From: Thauera sp. 28
Lineage (GTDB): Bacteria; Pseudomonadota; Gammaproteobacteria; Burkholderiales; Rhodocyclaceae
Length of the DNA: 64,000 nt
Direction: 5' to 3'
NCBI RefSeq assembly: GCF_000310145.2
Contig: NZ_AMXA01000002.1
Coordinates: forward strand, 233,305-297,304
The position numbers were made by a program, and so were the translations under genes. Below the pieces are notes generated by a model, which saw only the letters and a list, made by a program, of their open reading frames with translations, searched no databases and was not told the origin of the DNA. Positions within the stretch are counted from its first letter, which is position 1, and the number at the start of each line of letters is the position of its first letter. Shown here piece by piece: positions 52,611 to 60,794 of this stretch.

Positions 52611-53578
52611 CGGATCTCATGCGGCAACTCCACGCCAGTATGGCGGGCACGCTGCAGCAGCTCCCAGTAGTAGCGGTAGGAGGCGCGGTCGTGCAGGCGG
52701 CCCTTGTGCTGGATAGGACCCCACGCGGTGTCCTGTGCGGAGATGAGAATCTCGACCGCCTCCTCGACCTCGGTGAAGTCGGGTTGCATCGCGGCGACGA
52801 TCGGCAGGATCTGGTTGGGATGGATGCTCCACATGCGCAGGTAGCCAAATTCGCGGCGGGCGCGGTCGGCGTCGTGGCGTATCACCGCCACGTCCCGCAA
52901 CTCGGTGGTGACGTTGTGCGAGGGTACGACGCCGTTGGCCAGGGCTGCAGCGGCGATGTCGGCCTTGGCACGCACGATGAGTGGGTGCTCGAACTGGCCC
53001 GGACTCTTCATCGCACTGCCCGGGATGGCGCCGTGGTGGCCCGAGACGAAGTCCATGAGGCCGAAATCGAGAGACTCGACGCCTTCGAGTGCGGCGATCT
53101 CCCAGGCCTCGCGCAAGGCGCCGTGGGTTTCGATGAGCACGTGCACCGGCAGCGCACGCGCCAGGCTGCAGGCCGCTTCGACGCGGCGCAGTTCGTTGAT
53201 CTGTGTGGCGGCGTCGGCCATGGAGCGTACCTTGGGGAGGGTGACGAAAGCGAGGCGGTGCCCGGCGCCACCGACCAGGATCTCGAGGTCGCGCTGCCAG
53301 TGCGGATGGGTGATGTCATGGATGCGCGCGCCGACCCGGCCGAAGTGGTTCTCGGCGCCATTGACCATCTCCACGACCATGTGGGCGTGTTCGGCTTCGG
53401 CGCCGGCGGCGGCGCCGTCCTCGCAGTCGCAGGTGATGTCGAACACCGGGCCGAGTTCCTGTTGTAGCTTCAAGGCCTTGAGCATCAGCTTCTCGGCGCC
53501 GGCGTAGTGGTCGACGGCGGGAAGGGCAGGGAAGGGCTTTTCACCGGCAAACAGAACTTGGGCGGGGTGAAGCGACAT
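52589..53578 (-). CDS. HpcH/HpaI aldolase/CitE-like lyase
   Basis: The 329-residue protein is of the CitE/malyl-CoA lyase superfamily (TIM barrel). It shows FDITCDCEDGAAAG (metal-binding Glu/Asp), HRLAFVTLPKVRSMADAATQ, VHVLIETHGALREAWEIAAL and ESLDFGLMDFVSGHHGAIPG. GAGGAG precedes the ATG at 53578. It lies downstream of mdh on the same strand after a terminator. A malyl-CoA or citramalyl-CoA lyase-like role near malate dehydrogenase is plausible but unproven. Confidence 0.85.
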   Translation of the reverse strand: MSLHPAQVLFAGEKPFPALPAVDHYAGAEKLMLKALKLQQELGPVFDITCDCEDGAAAGAEAEHAHMVVEMVNGAENHFGRVGARIHDITHPHWQRDLEILVGGAGHRLAFVTLPKVRSMADAATQINELRRVEAACSLARALPVHVLIETHGALREAWEIAALEGVESLDFGLMDFVSGHHGAIPGSAMKSPGQFEHPLIVRAKADIAAAALANGVVPSHNVTTELRDVAVIRHDADRARREFGYLRMWSIHPNQILPIVAAMQPDFTEVEEAVEILISAQDTAWGPIQHKGRLHDRASYRYYWELLQRARHTGVELPHEIRQRFFGA

Positions 53579-53664
53579 GTCGGGCTCCTCGGGTGGGTGT
53601 GGCTCGTCCGCCACGGTGCGATGCAGCGCACGGCAGGCCCCCATGGGGCCCGGAGAAAAAGAAA

Positions 53665-53690
53665 AGGCCACGGATTTTACCCCGTGGCCT
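53665..53690 (-). terminator. Rho-independent terminator of mdh
   Basis: AGGCCACGG and CCGTGGCCT form a 9-bp stem with an 8-nt loop, followed on the minus strand by TTTTCTTTTTC. It is 36 bp past the mdh stop codon. Confidence 0.9.
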
Positions 53691-53725
53691 GTCGCAAGGG
53701 CGGCACGCGGCCGCCCGCGCGCAGC

Positions 53726-54715
53726 TTACTTCAGCATGTCGGCAACGGCCGCGCGCTCGTCCTCGAGTTCCTTGAGGGTGATGGCGATCTTGCCTTGGGA
53801 GTACTCGTCGATTTCCAGGCCCTGGATGATCTTGAACTGGCCATCCTTGCACTCGCAGGGGAAGCCGAACACGACGCCTTCGGGAATGCCGTAGGAGCCG
53901 TCCGAGGGCACGCCCATGGTGACCCAGTCGCTGGAACCCAGCACCCAGTCGCGCACGTGGTCGATGGCGGCGTTCGCGGCCGAAGCAGCCGACGACAGGC
54001 CACGGGCCTCGATGATGGCAGCGCCGCGCTTGCCGACGGTGGGCAGGAACACGTCGTTGTTCCAGGCGTGGTCATTGATCAGCGCCTTGACGCTGTCACC
54101 GTTCGACTCGCAGAAGCGGTAGTCGGCGTACATGGAGGGCGAGTGGTTGCCCCACACCACCATCTTCTTGAGCGACGACACTTCACGGCCGGACTTGGCG
54201 GCGAGCTGCGACAGCGCGCGGTTGTGGTCCAGGCGCAGCATGCCGTGGTAGTTGTTCGGGTTGGTGCGGCCGACCTTGATGGCGGCGGCGCGAGCGATGT
54301 AGGCGTTGGTGTTGCAGGGGTTGCCCACGACCAGCACGCGAACGTCTTCCTTGGCGTTTTCAGCGATGGCCTTGCCCTGGACGGTAAAGATGGCACCGTT
54401 GGCGGTCAGCAGGTCGGCGCGCTCCATGCCGGGACCACGCGGACGGGCGCCGACGAGCAGGCAGACGTCAGCATCCTTGAAGGCGACGTTCGGGTCGTCG
54501 GTGGCGATCATGCCGGCCAGCAGCGGGAAGGCGCAGTCTTCCAGCTCCATCATGACGCCCTTGACTGCCTTCTGTGCCTGGGGCAGGTCGAGCAGTTGCA
54601 GGATGACGGGCTGGTCCTTGCCCAGCATCTCGCCGCTGGCGATGCGGAACAGCAGGCTGTAGCCGATCTGGCCGGCGGCGCCGGTGACAGCGACGCGCAT
54701 GGGGGCTTTGCTCAT
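53726..54715 (-). CDS. mdh: Malate dehydrogenase (NAD-dependent)
   Basis: Interconverts malate and oxaloacetate in the TCA cycle. The 329-residue protein has the NAD-binding [20 protein letters not shown], substrate Arg residues in [28 protein letters not shown] and the catalytic His in [14 protein letters not shown] near residue 190. It is the LDH-like MDH form common in betaproteobacteria. It is divergent from the GntR regulator; the 224-bp gap holds the candidate operator. Confidence 0.96.
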   Translation of the reverse strand: MSKAPMRVAVTGAAGQIGYSLLFRIASGEMLGKDQPVILQLLDLPQAQKAVKGVMMELEDCAFPLLAGMIATDDPNVAFKDADVCLLVGARPRGPGMERADLLTANGAIFTVQGKAIAENAKEDVRVLVVGNPCNTNAYIARAAAIKVGRTNPNNYHGMLRLDHNRALSQLAAKSGREVSSLKKMVVWGNHSPSMYADYRFCESNGDSVKALINDHAWNNDVFLPTVGKRGAAIIEARGLSSAASAANAAIDHVRDWVLGSSDWVTMGVPSDGSYGIPEGVVFGFPCECKDGQFKIIQGLEIDEYSQGKIAITLKELEDERAAVADMLK

Positions 54716-54878
54716 GTGGATACTCCCTCAAGTAAGACGGTCTAGGTTGTCCTGGATTGCTGCCCGGCGCCTGCAGTGCGCATGCTGACCACAAGCGTCC
54801 GCACCCCGAATGACAGGGGTCGAAACGAGCGCGGGGATACTAATGCGAACGGGCTGTGCTGTCAAATGTCGTTTTATA

Positions 54879-54890
54879 TCTTATATAAGA
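54879..54890. promoter_or_regulatory. Candidate GntR operator between mdh and the GntR gene
   Basis: TCTTATATAAGA is a perfect 12-bp palindrome. It is followed by a repeat of ATAAGACAT, making an extended site (54875-54900). It lies 50 bp before the GntR ATG and 164 bp before mdh. The symmetry and spacing suit a GntR-family dimer, and the site could regulate both divergent genes. Confidence 0.65.
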
Positions 54891-54939
54891 CATAAGACAT
54901 GCTATGGACTGCATTTTAATTTTGTGATCAAATGCGCGC

Positions 54940-55668
54940 ATGTCACATGAGGCGCCCACCTTCAGTCCGCTTTACCGTCAGATCAAGGCCCTGATTCTAC
55001 AGGCTCTTGAGGCAGGCGAGTGGCGTCCTGGTCAGGCCATTCCAAGCGAGCAGGAGCTTGCCGCCCGGTTCAGTGTGTCGCAGGGTACCGTGCGCAAGGC
55101 GATCGATGAGATGGCGGCGGACAACCTGCTGGTGCGCAAACAGGGCAAGGGTACCTATGTCGCATCGCACAACGATCCGCGCGCGCTGTTCAGGTTCTTG
55201 CGCCTCGTGCCGAATGACGGCGATCTCTCTCCGCCGCAGAGTGTGCCGCTTGATTGCTGGCGCGCGAAGGCAGGGCAGGAGGCCTCGCGCATGCTCGGCA
55301 TCGAGCCCGGTGCGCCGATCATCATCGTGCGCCGTTTGCTCAAGTTCGCGACCCGGCCTGTCGTCATCGACGAAATCTATCTCCCCGGCGAGGTTTTTCA
55401 GGGGCTGACGGCCGAGGTGCTGCAGGGATGGAACAGTTCGCTGTACAGCCTGTTCGAGACTCGTTTCGGTTTGCGCATGATTCGCGCCCAGGAGCGCATT
55501 CGAGCCGTTGCGGCTGACCGCGGGGCGAGCGAGGCGCTCAAGGTGGCCGAAGGGACGCCGCTGCTTTCGGTAGAGCGTGTCACCTACACCTATGGCGACA
55601 AGCCGGTCGAATGGCGGCGTGGTTTGTATTCGACGGCCGACCATTATTATCTGAATGAACTGAATTGA
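54940..55668 (+). CDS. GntR-family (UTRA domain) regulator upstream of the sdh operon
   Basis: The 242-residue protein has an N-terminal winged helix (YRQIKALILQALEAGEWRPG, PSEQELAARFSVSQGTVRKA). A UTRA effector domain follows (SRMLGIEPGAPIIIVRRLLK, VIDEIYLPGEVFQGLTAEVL, VERVTYTYGDKPVEWRRGLY). It sits about 100 bp upstream of sdhC in the same direction. Its position implies control of sdh and mdh by a carboxylate-type effector; this is inference. Confidence 0.92.
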   Translation: MSHEAPTFSPLYRQIKALILQALEAGEWRPGQAIPSEQELAARFSVSQGTVRKAIDEMAADNLLVRKQGKGTYVASHNDPRALFRFLRLVPNDGDLSPPQSVPLDCWRAKAGQEASRMLGIEPGAPIIIVRRLLKFATRPVVIDEIYLPGEVFQGLTAEVLQGWNSSLYSLFETRFGLRMIRAQERIRAVAADRGASEALKVAEGTPLLSVERVTYTYGDKPVEWRRGLYSTADHYYLNELN

Positions 55669-55704
55669 ACGCGCCGGACATGAAATGTCGGCGTCGGGCA
55701 GGGC

Positions 55705-55710
55705 TATAAT
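55705..55710 (+). promoter_or_regulatory. -10 box of the sdh operon
   Basis: A perfect TATAAT lies 58 bp before the sdhC ATG. The -35 position shows only a weak match. The imperfect dyad GCCGGACAT-GAA-ATGTCGGC (55672-55691) sits just upstream and may be the GntR terminator or an activator site. Confidence 0.6.
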
Positions 55711-55767
55711 TATGTGTTTTTTCGGAGTCAGCGACGGCCGTCGTCGCACATGCAGAGGGGAGTCTTC

Positions 55768-56157
55768 ATGTCAGAAGTGACAGTGCGCAAACCGAGGCCG
55801 AAGCATCTGGCCTTGAATCAGATCCGGCTGCCATTGCCGGGAATCGTCTCGATCCTTCACCGGGTCAGTGGTGCAGGCTTGTTCCTGCTGTTGCCCTTCC
55901 TGCTTTATCTGCTCGATCGCAGCCTGGGTTCCGCGCAGACCTTCGAGACCTTTAGTGCTGTGGTTGGCAATCCGCTCGTCAAGTTGCTGCTGCTCGGTCT
56001 GCTGTGGGCCTATCTGCATCACTTTTGCGCCGGCATCCGCTTCCTGCTGCTCGACATGCACAAGGGAACCGAGCTTGCCGCGGCGCGCAAGTCCTCGCAG
56101 ATCGTTCTTGCAGTCAGCATTGCGCTGACCCTCATCATCGGGGTGAAACTATGGTGA
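55768..56157 (+). CDS. sdhC: Succinate dehydrogenase cytochrome b556 subunit
   Basis: Membrane anchor of complex II, binding heme b and quinone. The 129-residue protein has the signature RPKHLALNQIRLPLPGIVSI with LHRVSGAGLF (quinone-site Ser/Arg) near residue 35. It has three TM segments and the heme-ligand His in WAYLHHFCAGIRFLLLD. AGAGGGGAG precedes the ATG at 55768. It overlaps sdhD. Confidence 0.95.
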   Translation: MSEVTVRKPRPKHLALNQIRLPLPGIVSILHRVSGAGLFLLLPFLLYLLDRSLGSAQTFETFSAVVGNPLVKLLLLGLLWAYLHHFCAGIRFLLLDMHKGTELAAARKSSQIVLAVSIALTLIIGVKLW

Positions 56158-56498
56158 AACGTCAACCCGTCGGCGCGCATTACGGTCTGAAGGACTGGAT
56201 CGCGCAGCGCGCAACTGCCGTGTTCATGGCGATCTACACGGTCATCTTCGCCGTCTGTGCGCTGGCCCTTCCCGAGCTCAGCTATGAGGCGTGGTCGGGC
56301 CTGTTCTCGAACGGTCTGTTCAAGTTCCTCAGCTTCCTGTTCTTCCTGTCGCTCTTCTATCACGCCTGGATCGGCGTGCGTGACATCTGGATGGACTACG
56401 TCAAGCCGACCGGTGTGCGCCTGGCGCTGCATCTCGTCACCCTCTTCCTGCTCGTCGGCTACGCCGGCTGGGCTGCCCAGATCCTGTGGAGGCTCTAA
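56151..56498 (+). CDS. sdhD: Succinate dehydrogenase hydrophobic membrane anchor subunit
   Basis: The 115-residue protein has three TM segments. It shows GLKDWIAQRATAVFMAIYTV at the start (conserved WxxQRxTA) and the heme/quinone segment FYHAWIGVRDIWMDYVKPTG. The ATG at 56151 overlaps the sdhC stop. Confidence 0.95.
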   Translation: MVKRQPVGAHYGLKDWIAQRATAVFMAIYTVIFAVCALALPELSYEAWSGLFSNGLFKFLSFLFFLSLFYHAWIGVRDIWMDYVKPTGVRLALHLVTLFLLVGYAGWAAQILWRL

Positions 56499-56500
56499 GC

Positions 56501-58294
56501 GTGAACGTCGCTAAGCGTACCTTTGATGCAGTCATCGTCGGCGCGGGTGGCGCCGGCCTGCGTGCGGCCCTGCAGTTGTCCGAAGCCGGCCTCAAGACCG
56601 CCGTGTTGACCAAGGTTTTCCCGACTCGCTCGCACACCGTGGCGGCGCAGGGTGGAGTGGCAGCCTCGCTCGGCAACTCCACCGAGGACAACTGGCACTG
56701 GCACATGTACGACACCGTGAAGGGGTCGGACTGGCTGGGTGACCAGGATGCCATCGAGTTCATGTGCAAGAAGGCCAACGAGGTCGTCATCGAACTCGAG
56801 CACTACGGCATGCCCTTCGATCGTACCGACAACGGCAAGATCTACCAGCGTCCGTTCGGTGGCCACTCGATGAACTACGGTCAGGCACCCGTGATGCGCT
56901 CCTGTGCAGCGGCCGACCGTACCGGCCACGCCATGCTGCATGCGCTCTATCAGCGCAACGTGCGTGCCAACACCCAGTTCTTCGTCGAGTGGATGGCGCT
57001 CGACCTGATTCGCGATGCTGACGGCGACGTGCTCGGTGTCACCGCAATGGAGATGGAAACTGGCGAGGTCTCGATCTTCCACGCCAAAGCCACCGTGTTC
57101 GCCACGGGCGGTGCCGGCCGTATCTACTACTCCTCCACCAATGCCTTCATCAACACCGGTGACGGCGTGGGCATGGCGGCGCGCGCCGGTATCCCGCTCG
57201 AAGACATGGAGTTCTGGCAGTTCCACCCGACCGGCGTGGCCGGCGCGGGCGTGCTGATCACCGAGGGTGTGCGCGGCGAAGGCGGCATCCTGCGCAACGC
57301 TTCGGGCGAGCGCTTCATGGAGCGCTATGCGCCCAACCTGAAGGACCTTGCCTCCCGTGACGTGGTGTCACGCGCGATGACGACCGAGATCAACGAGGGC
57401 CGTGGCTGTGGGCCCGACAAGGATCACGTGCTCCTCGACATCACGCACCTGTCGCCCGATACCATCATGAAGCGCCTGCCTGGCATCCGCGAGATTGCGA
57501 TCCAGTTCGCCGGCGTGGATCCGATCAAGGCGCCGATCCCGGTCGTGCCGACCTGCCACTACCAGATGGGCGGCATCCCGACTAACTACAAGGGTCAGGT
57601 CGTGGTGCCCAAGGACGGCAACCCGAACAGCCCGGTGGCCGGCTTCTACGCTGCAGGCGAGTGCGCCTGCGCCTCGGTGCACGGCGCCAACCGCCTCGGT
57701 ACCAACTCGCTGCTCGACCTGCTCGTTTTCGGCAAGTCGGCGGGCGAAACCGTGGTCGAGGACTTCCAGTCGGGTCAGCTCAAGCTCAAGCCGCTGCCGG
57801 CCGACGCCGCCGACGTGTCGCTGGCACGACTGGCTCGACTCGACGGCCAGACCAAGGGCGAGAGCGTGTTCGACGTGGGCCTGGAAATGCGTCGCACCAT
57901 GCAGAAGCATGCCGGCGTTTTCCGTTTCGACGCCTTGCTCAAGGAAGGTGTGCAGAAGATCGGCGAGGTTGCAGAGCGTGCCAAGCGTACCGAGATCTCG
58001 GACCAGTCCAAGGTCTGGAACGTGGCGCGCATGGAGGCGCTCGAGCTCGACAACCTCATCGAGGTCGCCCGTGCCACCATGGTTTCGGCCGAGGCTCGCA
58101 AGGAGTCGCGCGGTGCCCACGTGCGCGATGATGCGCCCGATACGCCGGAGAATCCGAACGGCCGTGACGATGCCAACTGGCTCAAGCACACCCTGTGGTA
58201 CAGCGAAGGCAACCGTCTTGACTACAAGCCGGTCAACCTGAAGCCGCTGTCCGACGACGTCGAGCCGATCGCGCTCGCCAAGCGCACTTACTGA
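56501..58294 (+). CDS. sdhA: Succinate dehydrogenase flavoprotein subunit
   Basis: Oxidises succinate to fumarate. The 597-residue protein has the FAD-binding AVIVGAGGAGLRAALQLSEA and His45 in TRSHTVAAQGG, the covalent FAD site. Further features are FWQFHPTGVAGAG, the active-site RGEGGILRN (catalytic Arg) and HGANRLGTNSLLDLLVFG. The GTG at 56501 follows GGAGG; an in-frame GTG at 56486 overlapping sdhD is less likely. Confidence 0.96.
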   Translation: MNVAKRTFDAVIVGAGGAGLRAALQLSEAGLKTAVLTKVFPTRSHTVAAQGGVAASLGNSTEDNWHWHMYDTVKGSDWLGDQDAIEFMCKKANEVVIELEHYGMPFDRTDNGKIYQRPFGGHSMNYGQAPVMRSCAAADRTGHAMLHALYQRNVRANTQFFVEWMALDLIRDADGDVLGVTAMEMETGEVSIFHAKATVFATGGAGRIYYSSTNAFINTGDGVGMAARAGIPLEDMEFWQFHPTGVAGAGVLITEGVRGEGGILRNASGERFMERYAPNLKDLASRDVVSRAMTTEINEGRGCGPDKDHVLLDITHLSPDTIMKRLPGIREIAIQFAGVDPIKAPIPVVPTCHYQMGGIPTNYKGQVVVPKDGNPNSPVAGFYAAGECACASVHGANRLGTNSLLDLLVFGKSAGETVVEDFQSGQLKLKPLPADAADVSLARLARLDGQTKGESVFDVGLEMRRTMQKHAGVFRFDALLKEGVQKIGEVAERAKRTEISDQSKVWNVARMEALELDNLIEVARATMVSAEARKESRGAHVRDDAPDTPENPNGRDDANWLKHTLWYSEGNRLDYKPVNLKPLSDDVEPIALAKRTY

Positions 58295-58313
58295 GCGCCC
58301 GGGAGAAATACTC

Positions 58314-59024
58314 ATGACCAAGCGTACCGTTCATTTCAAGATCTACCGCTACGACCCGGACAAGGACGAGAAGCCCTACATGCAGGACATCTCGGTCGAG
58401 CTCGAGCCGTCCGACAAGAAGCTGCTGGATGCGCTCGTGCGCCTGCGGGCCAAGGACGATTCGATGTCCTTCCGCCGTTCCTGCCGTGAAGGTGTGTGCG
58501 GCTCGGACGCGATGAACATCAACGGCAAGAACGGTCTGGCTTGCCTGACCGACATCGACAGCCTGGAGCAGCCGGTCACGCTGCGCCCGCTGCCGGGACT
58601 GCCGGTCATCCGCGACCTGATCGTGGACATGACCCAGTTCTTCAAGCAGTACCACTCGATCAAGCCCTACCTCGTCAACAACGATCCCGCACCCGAGCGC
58701 GAGCGCCTGCAGACGCCGGAGGACCGCGAGGAGCTCAACGGTCTGTACGAGTGCATCCTGTGCGCATGCTGCTCGACGTCCTGCCCGTCGTTCTGGTGGA
58801 ATCCCGACAAGTTCGTCGGTCCGGCCGGCCTGCTTGCGGCCTACCGTTTCCTGGCCGACACCCGCGACCAGGATACCAATGCACGCCTCGACAACCTCGA
58901 GGATCCGTACCGCCTGTTCCGCTGCCACTCGATCATGAACTGCGTCGATGTCTGTCCGAAGGGTCTCAATCCGACCCGCGCGATTGGCAAGATCAAGGAC
59001 ATGATGGTCCGGCGTGCGGTATAA
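58314..59024 (+). CDS. sdhB: Succinate dehydrogenase iron-sulfur subunit
   Basis: Carries electrons from FAD to quinone. The 236-residue protein has the [2Fe-2S] cysteines in SCREGVCGSDAM and NGLAC. The [4Fe-4S]/[3Fe-4S] ligands are in CILCACCSTSCPSFWW and CHSIMNCVDVCPKGLNP. It is 19 bp after sdhA. Confidence 0.97.
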   Translation: MTKRTVHFKIYRYDPDKDEKPYMQDISVELEPSDKKLLDALVRLRAKDDSMSFRRSCREGVCGSDAMNINGKNGLACLTDIDSLEQPVTLRPLPGLPVIRDLIVDMTQFFKQYHSIKPYLVNNDPAPERERLQTPEDREELNGLYECILCACCSTSCPSFWWNPDKFVGPAGLLAAYRFLADTRDQDTNARLDNLEDPYRLFRCHSIMNCVDVCPKGLNPTRAIGKIKDMMVRRAV

Positions 59025-59039
59025 ATACGGATTGACGCC

Positions 59040-59276
59040 ATGAGCATCAACAGGGGGCGCGTGCGCTGGCAGTGTCGGCGGGCTCTTCTCGAACTCGACC
59101 TTGTGTTCACGCGCTTCCTGGAGCGGGATTTCGATCGTCTCACCGACGATCAGGTTGCGGATCTGGAGGAACTGCTGCGCTGTGACGACTACGACATCTG
59201 GGCGATGGTCAATGGCAGCAAGGCATGTGAAGTGGACCGCTGGAAGGAGATGATCGGCCTGCTGCGCCAGCGCTGA
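59040..59276 (+). CDS. sdhE: SdhE (FAD assembly factor for SdhA)
   Basis: The 78-residue protein contains the RGR motif (INRGRVRWQCRRALLELD, residues 3-20) needed for covalent flavinylation of SdhA, and a helical end DDYDIWAMVNGSK. It directly follows sdhB, 15 bp away. Confidence 0.93.
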   Translation: MSINRGRVRWQCRRALLELDLVFTRFLERDFDRLTDDQVADLEELLRCDDYDIWAMVNGSKACEVDRWKEMIGLLRQR

Positions 59277-59336
59277 GGCGGCAGGTACGGTCACGATACG
59301 ACAAGCAGTTAAACCGGCAAGTAGAAGGGACGATCT

Positions 59337-60632
59337 ATGAGCACTGAACGCACTGCAACGCTAACCGTCGATGGCAAGACCGTCGAATTCCCGGTGATGA
59401 CCGGTACCCATGGTCAGGATGTGATCGACATCCGCACCCTGGGCGGCAAGACCGGCCTGTTTACCTACGACTCGGGTTTTCTGTCGACTGCAAGCTGCAA
59501 GTCGAAGATCACCTTCATCGACGGCGACAAGGGTGAACTGCTGTATCGCGGCTACCCGATCGAGCAACTCGCCGAGAAGTGCAACTTCCTGGAAGTTGCC
59601 TACCTGCTCAAGAACGGCGAATTGCCGAACGCGCAGCAGCGCACGGAGTTCGAGGGTGTCATCAAGAACCACACCATGGTTCATGATCAGCTGACCCGCT
59701 TCTACAACGGTTTCCGCCGTGACGCGCATCCGATGGCGATCATGGTTGGTGTTGTCGGTGCACTGTCGGCCTTCTACCACGATGCGATGGACTTCTCCGA
59801 CGAAGCGCATCGCAACGTGTCGATCAATCGTCTGATCGCCAAGCTGCCGACCATTGTGGCGATGGCCTACAAGTACAACACGGGCCAGCCGTTCATGTAT
59901 CCGCGCAACGATCTTGGCTACACCGCCAACTTCATGCACATGATGTTCGGTACGCCGTGCGAGAAGTACGAGCCGAACCCGGTGCTGGTGCGCGCGCTCG
60001 ACGTGATCTTCACGCTGCACGCCGACCACGAGCAGAACGCATCGACCTCGACGGTCCGCCTCGCCGGCTCGTCGGGTGCCAACCCGTTTGCCTGCATCTC
60101 GGCAGGTATCGCCTGCCTTTGGGGCCCGGCGCATGGCGGTGCGAACGAAGCCTGCCTGAACATGCTGGAAGAGATCGGCGACGTGTCGCGCGTCGGCGAG
60201 TACATCAAGCGCGCCAAGGACAAGAACGACAGCTTCAAGCTGATGGGTTTCGGTCACCGCGTGTACAAGAACTTCGATCCGCGTGCCAAGCTGATGGGCA
60301 AGGTGTGCGCCGACGTGCTTGGCGAGCTGGGTCTCGAGAACGATCGCCTGTTCAAGCTTGCGAAGGAACTCGAGCGCATTGCGCTGGAAGACGAGTACTT
60401 CGTGGAGAAGAAGCTCTACCCGAACGTCGACTTCTACTCGGGCATCGTGCAGAAGGCGCTGGGTATCCCGACTTCCATGTTCACCTGCATCTTCGCGCTG
60501 GCGCGTACGGTGGGCTGGATCACCCAGTGGGAAGAGATGATTACCGATCCCGAGTACAAGATCGGTCGTCCGCGTCAGCTCTACATCGGAGCTGCGCGTC
60601 GCGACGTTCCGTCGCTCGAACAGCGTCCGTAA
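59337..60632 (+). CDS. gltA: Citrate synthase (type II, hexameric class)
   Basis: Condenses acetyl-CoA with oxaloacetate. The 431-residue protein shows [20 protein letters not shown] with YPIEQLAE, the His in [32 protein letters not shown] and [16 protein letters not shown], which carry the catalytic His and Asp. AGAAGGG lies ahead of the ATG. Confidence 0.97.
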   Translation: MSTERTATLTVDGKTVEFPVMTGTHGQDVIDIRTLGGKTGLFTYDSGFLSTASCKSKITFIDGDKGELLYRGYPIEQLAEKCNFLEVAYLLKNGELPNAQQRTEFEGVIKNHTMVHDQLTRFYNGFRRDAHPMAIMVGVVGALSAFYHDAMDFSDEAHRNVSINRLIAKLPTIVAMAYKYNTGQPFMYPRNDLGYTANFMHMMFGTPCEKYEPNPVLVRALDVIFTLHADHEQNASTSTVRLAGSSGANPFACISAGIACLWGPAHGGANEACLNMLEEIGDVSRVGEYIKRAKDKNDSFKLMGFGHRVYKNFDPRAKLMGKVCADVLGELGLENDRLFKLAKELERIALEDEYFVEKKLYPNVDFYSGIVQKALGIPTSMFTCIFALARTVGWITQWEEMITDPEYKIGRPRQLYIGAARRDVPSLEQRP

Positions 60633-60794
60633 GAGACGATGGAGAGAGGGAGGAGGCTTCGCCAACTCTGATGATTGCGGGGTGGCTGCGCGTGCGCGGT
60701 CATCCCGTTTTTCCTTCAGGGACGAAGGTGCAGCTTTCCAAGCATTGCAGCAAGAAGAAAGCACGACAACAGAACACGACAGGTGGCCTTCACC

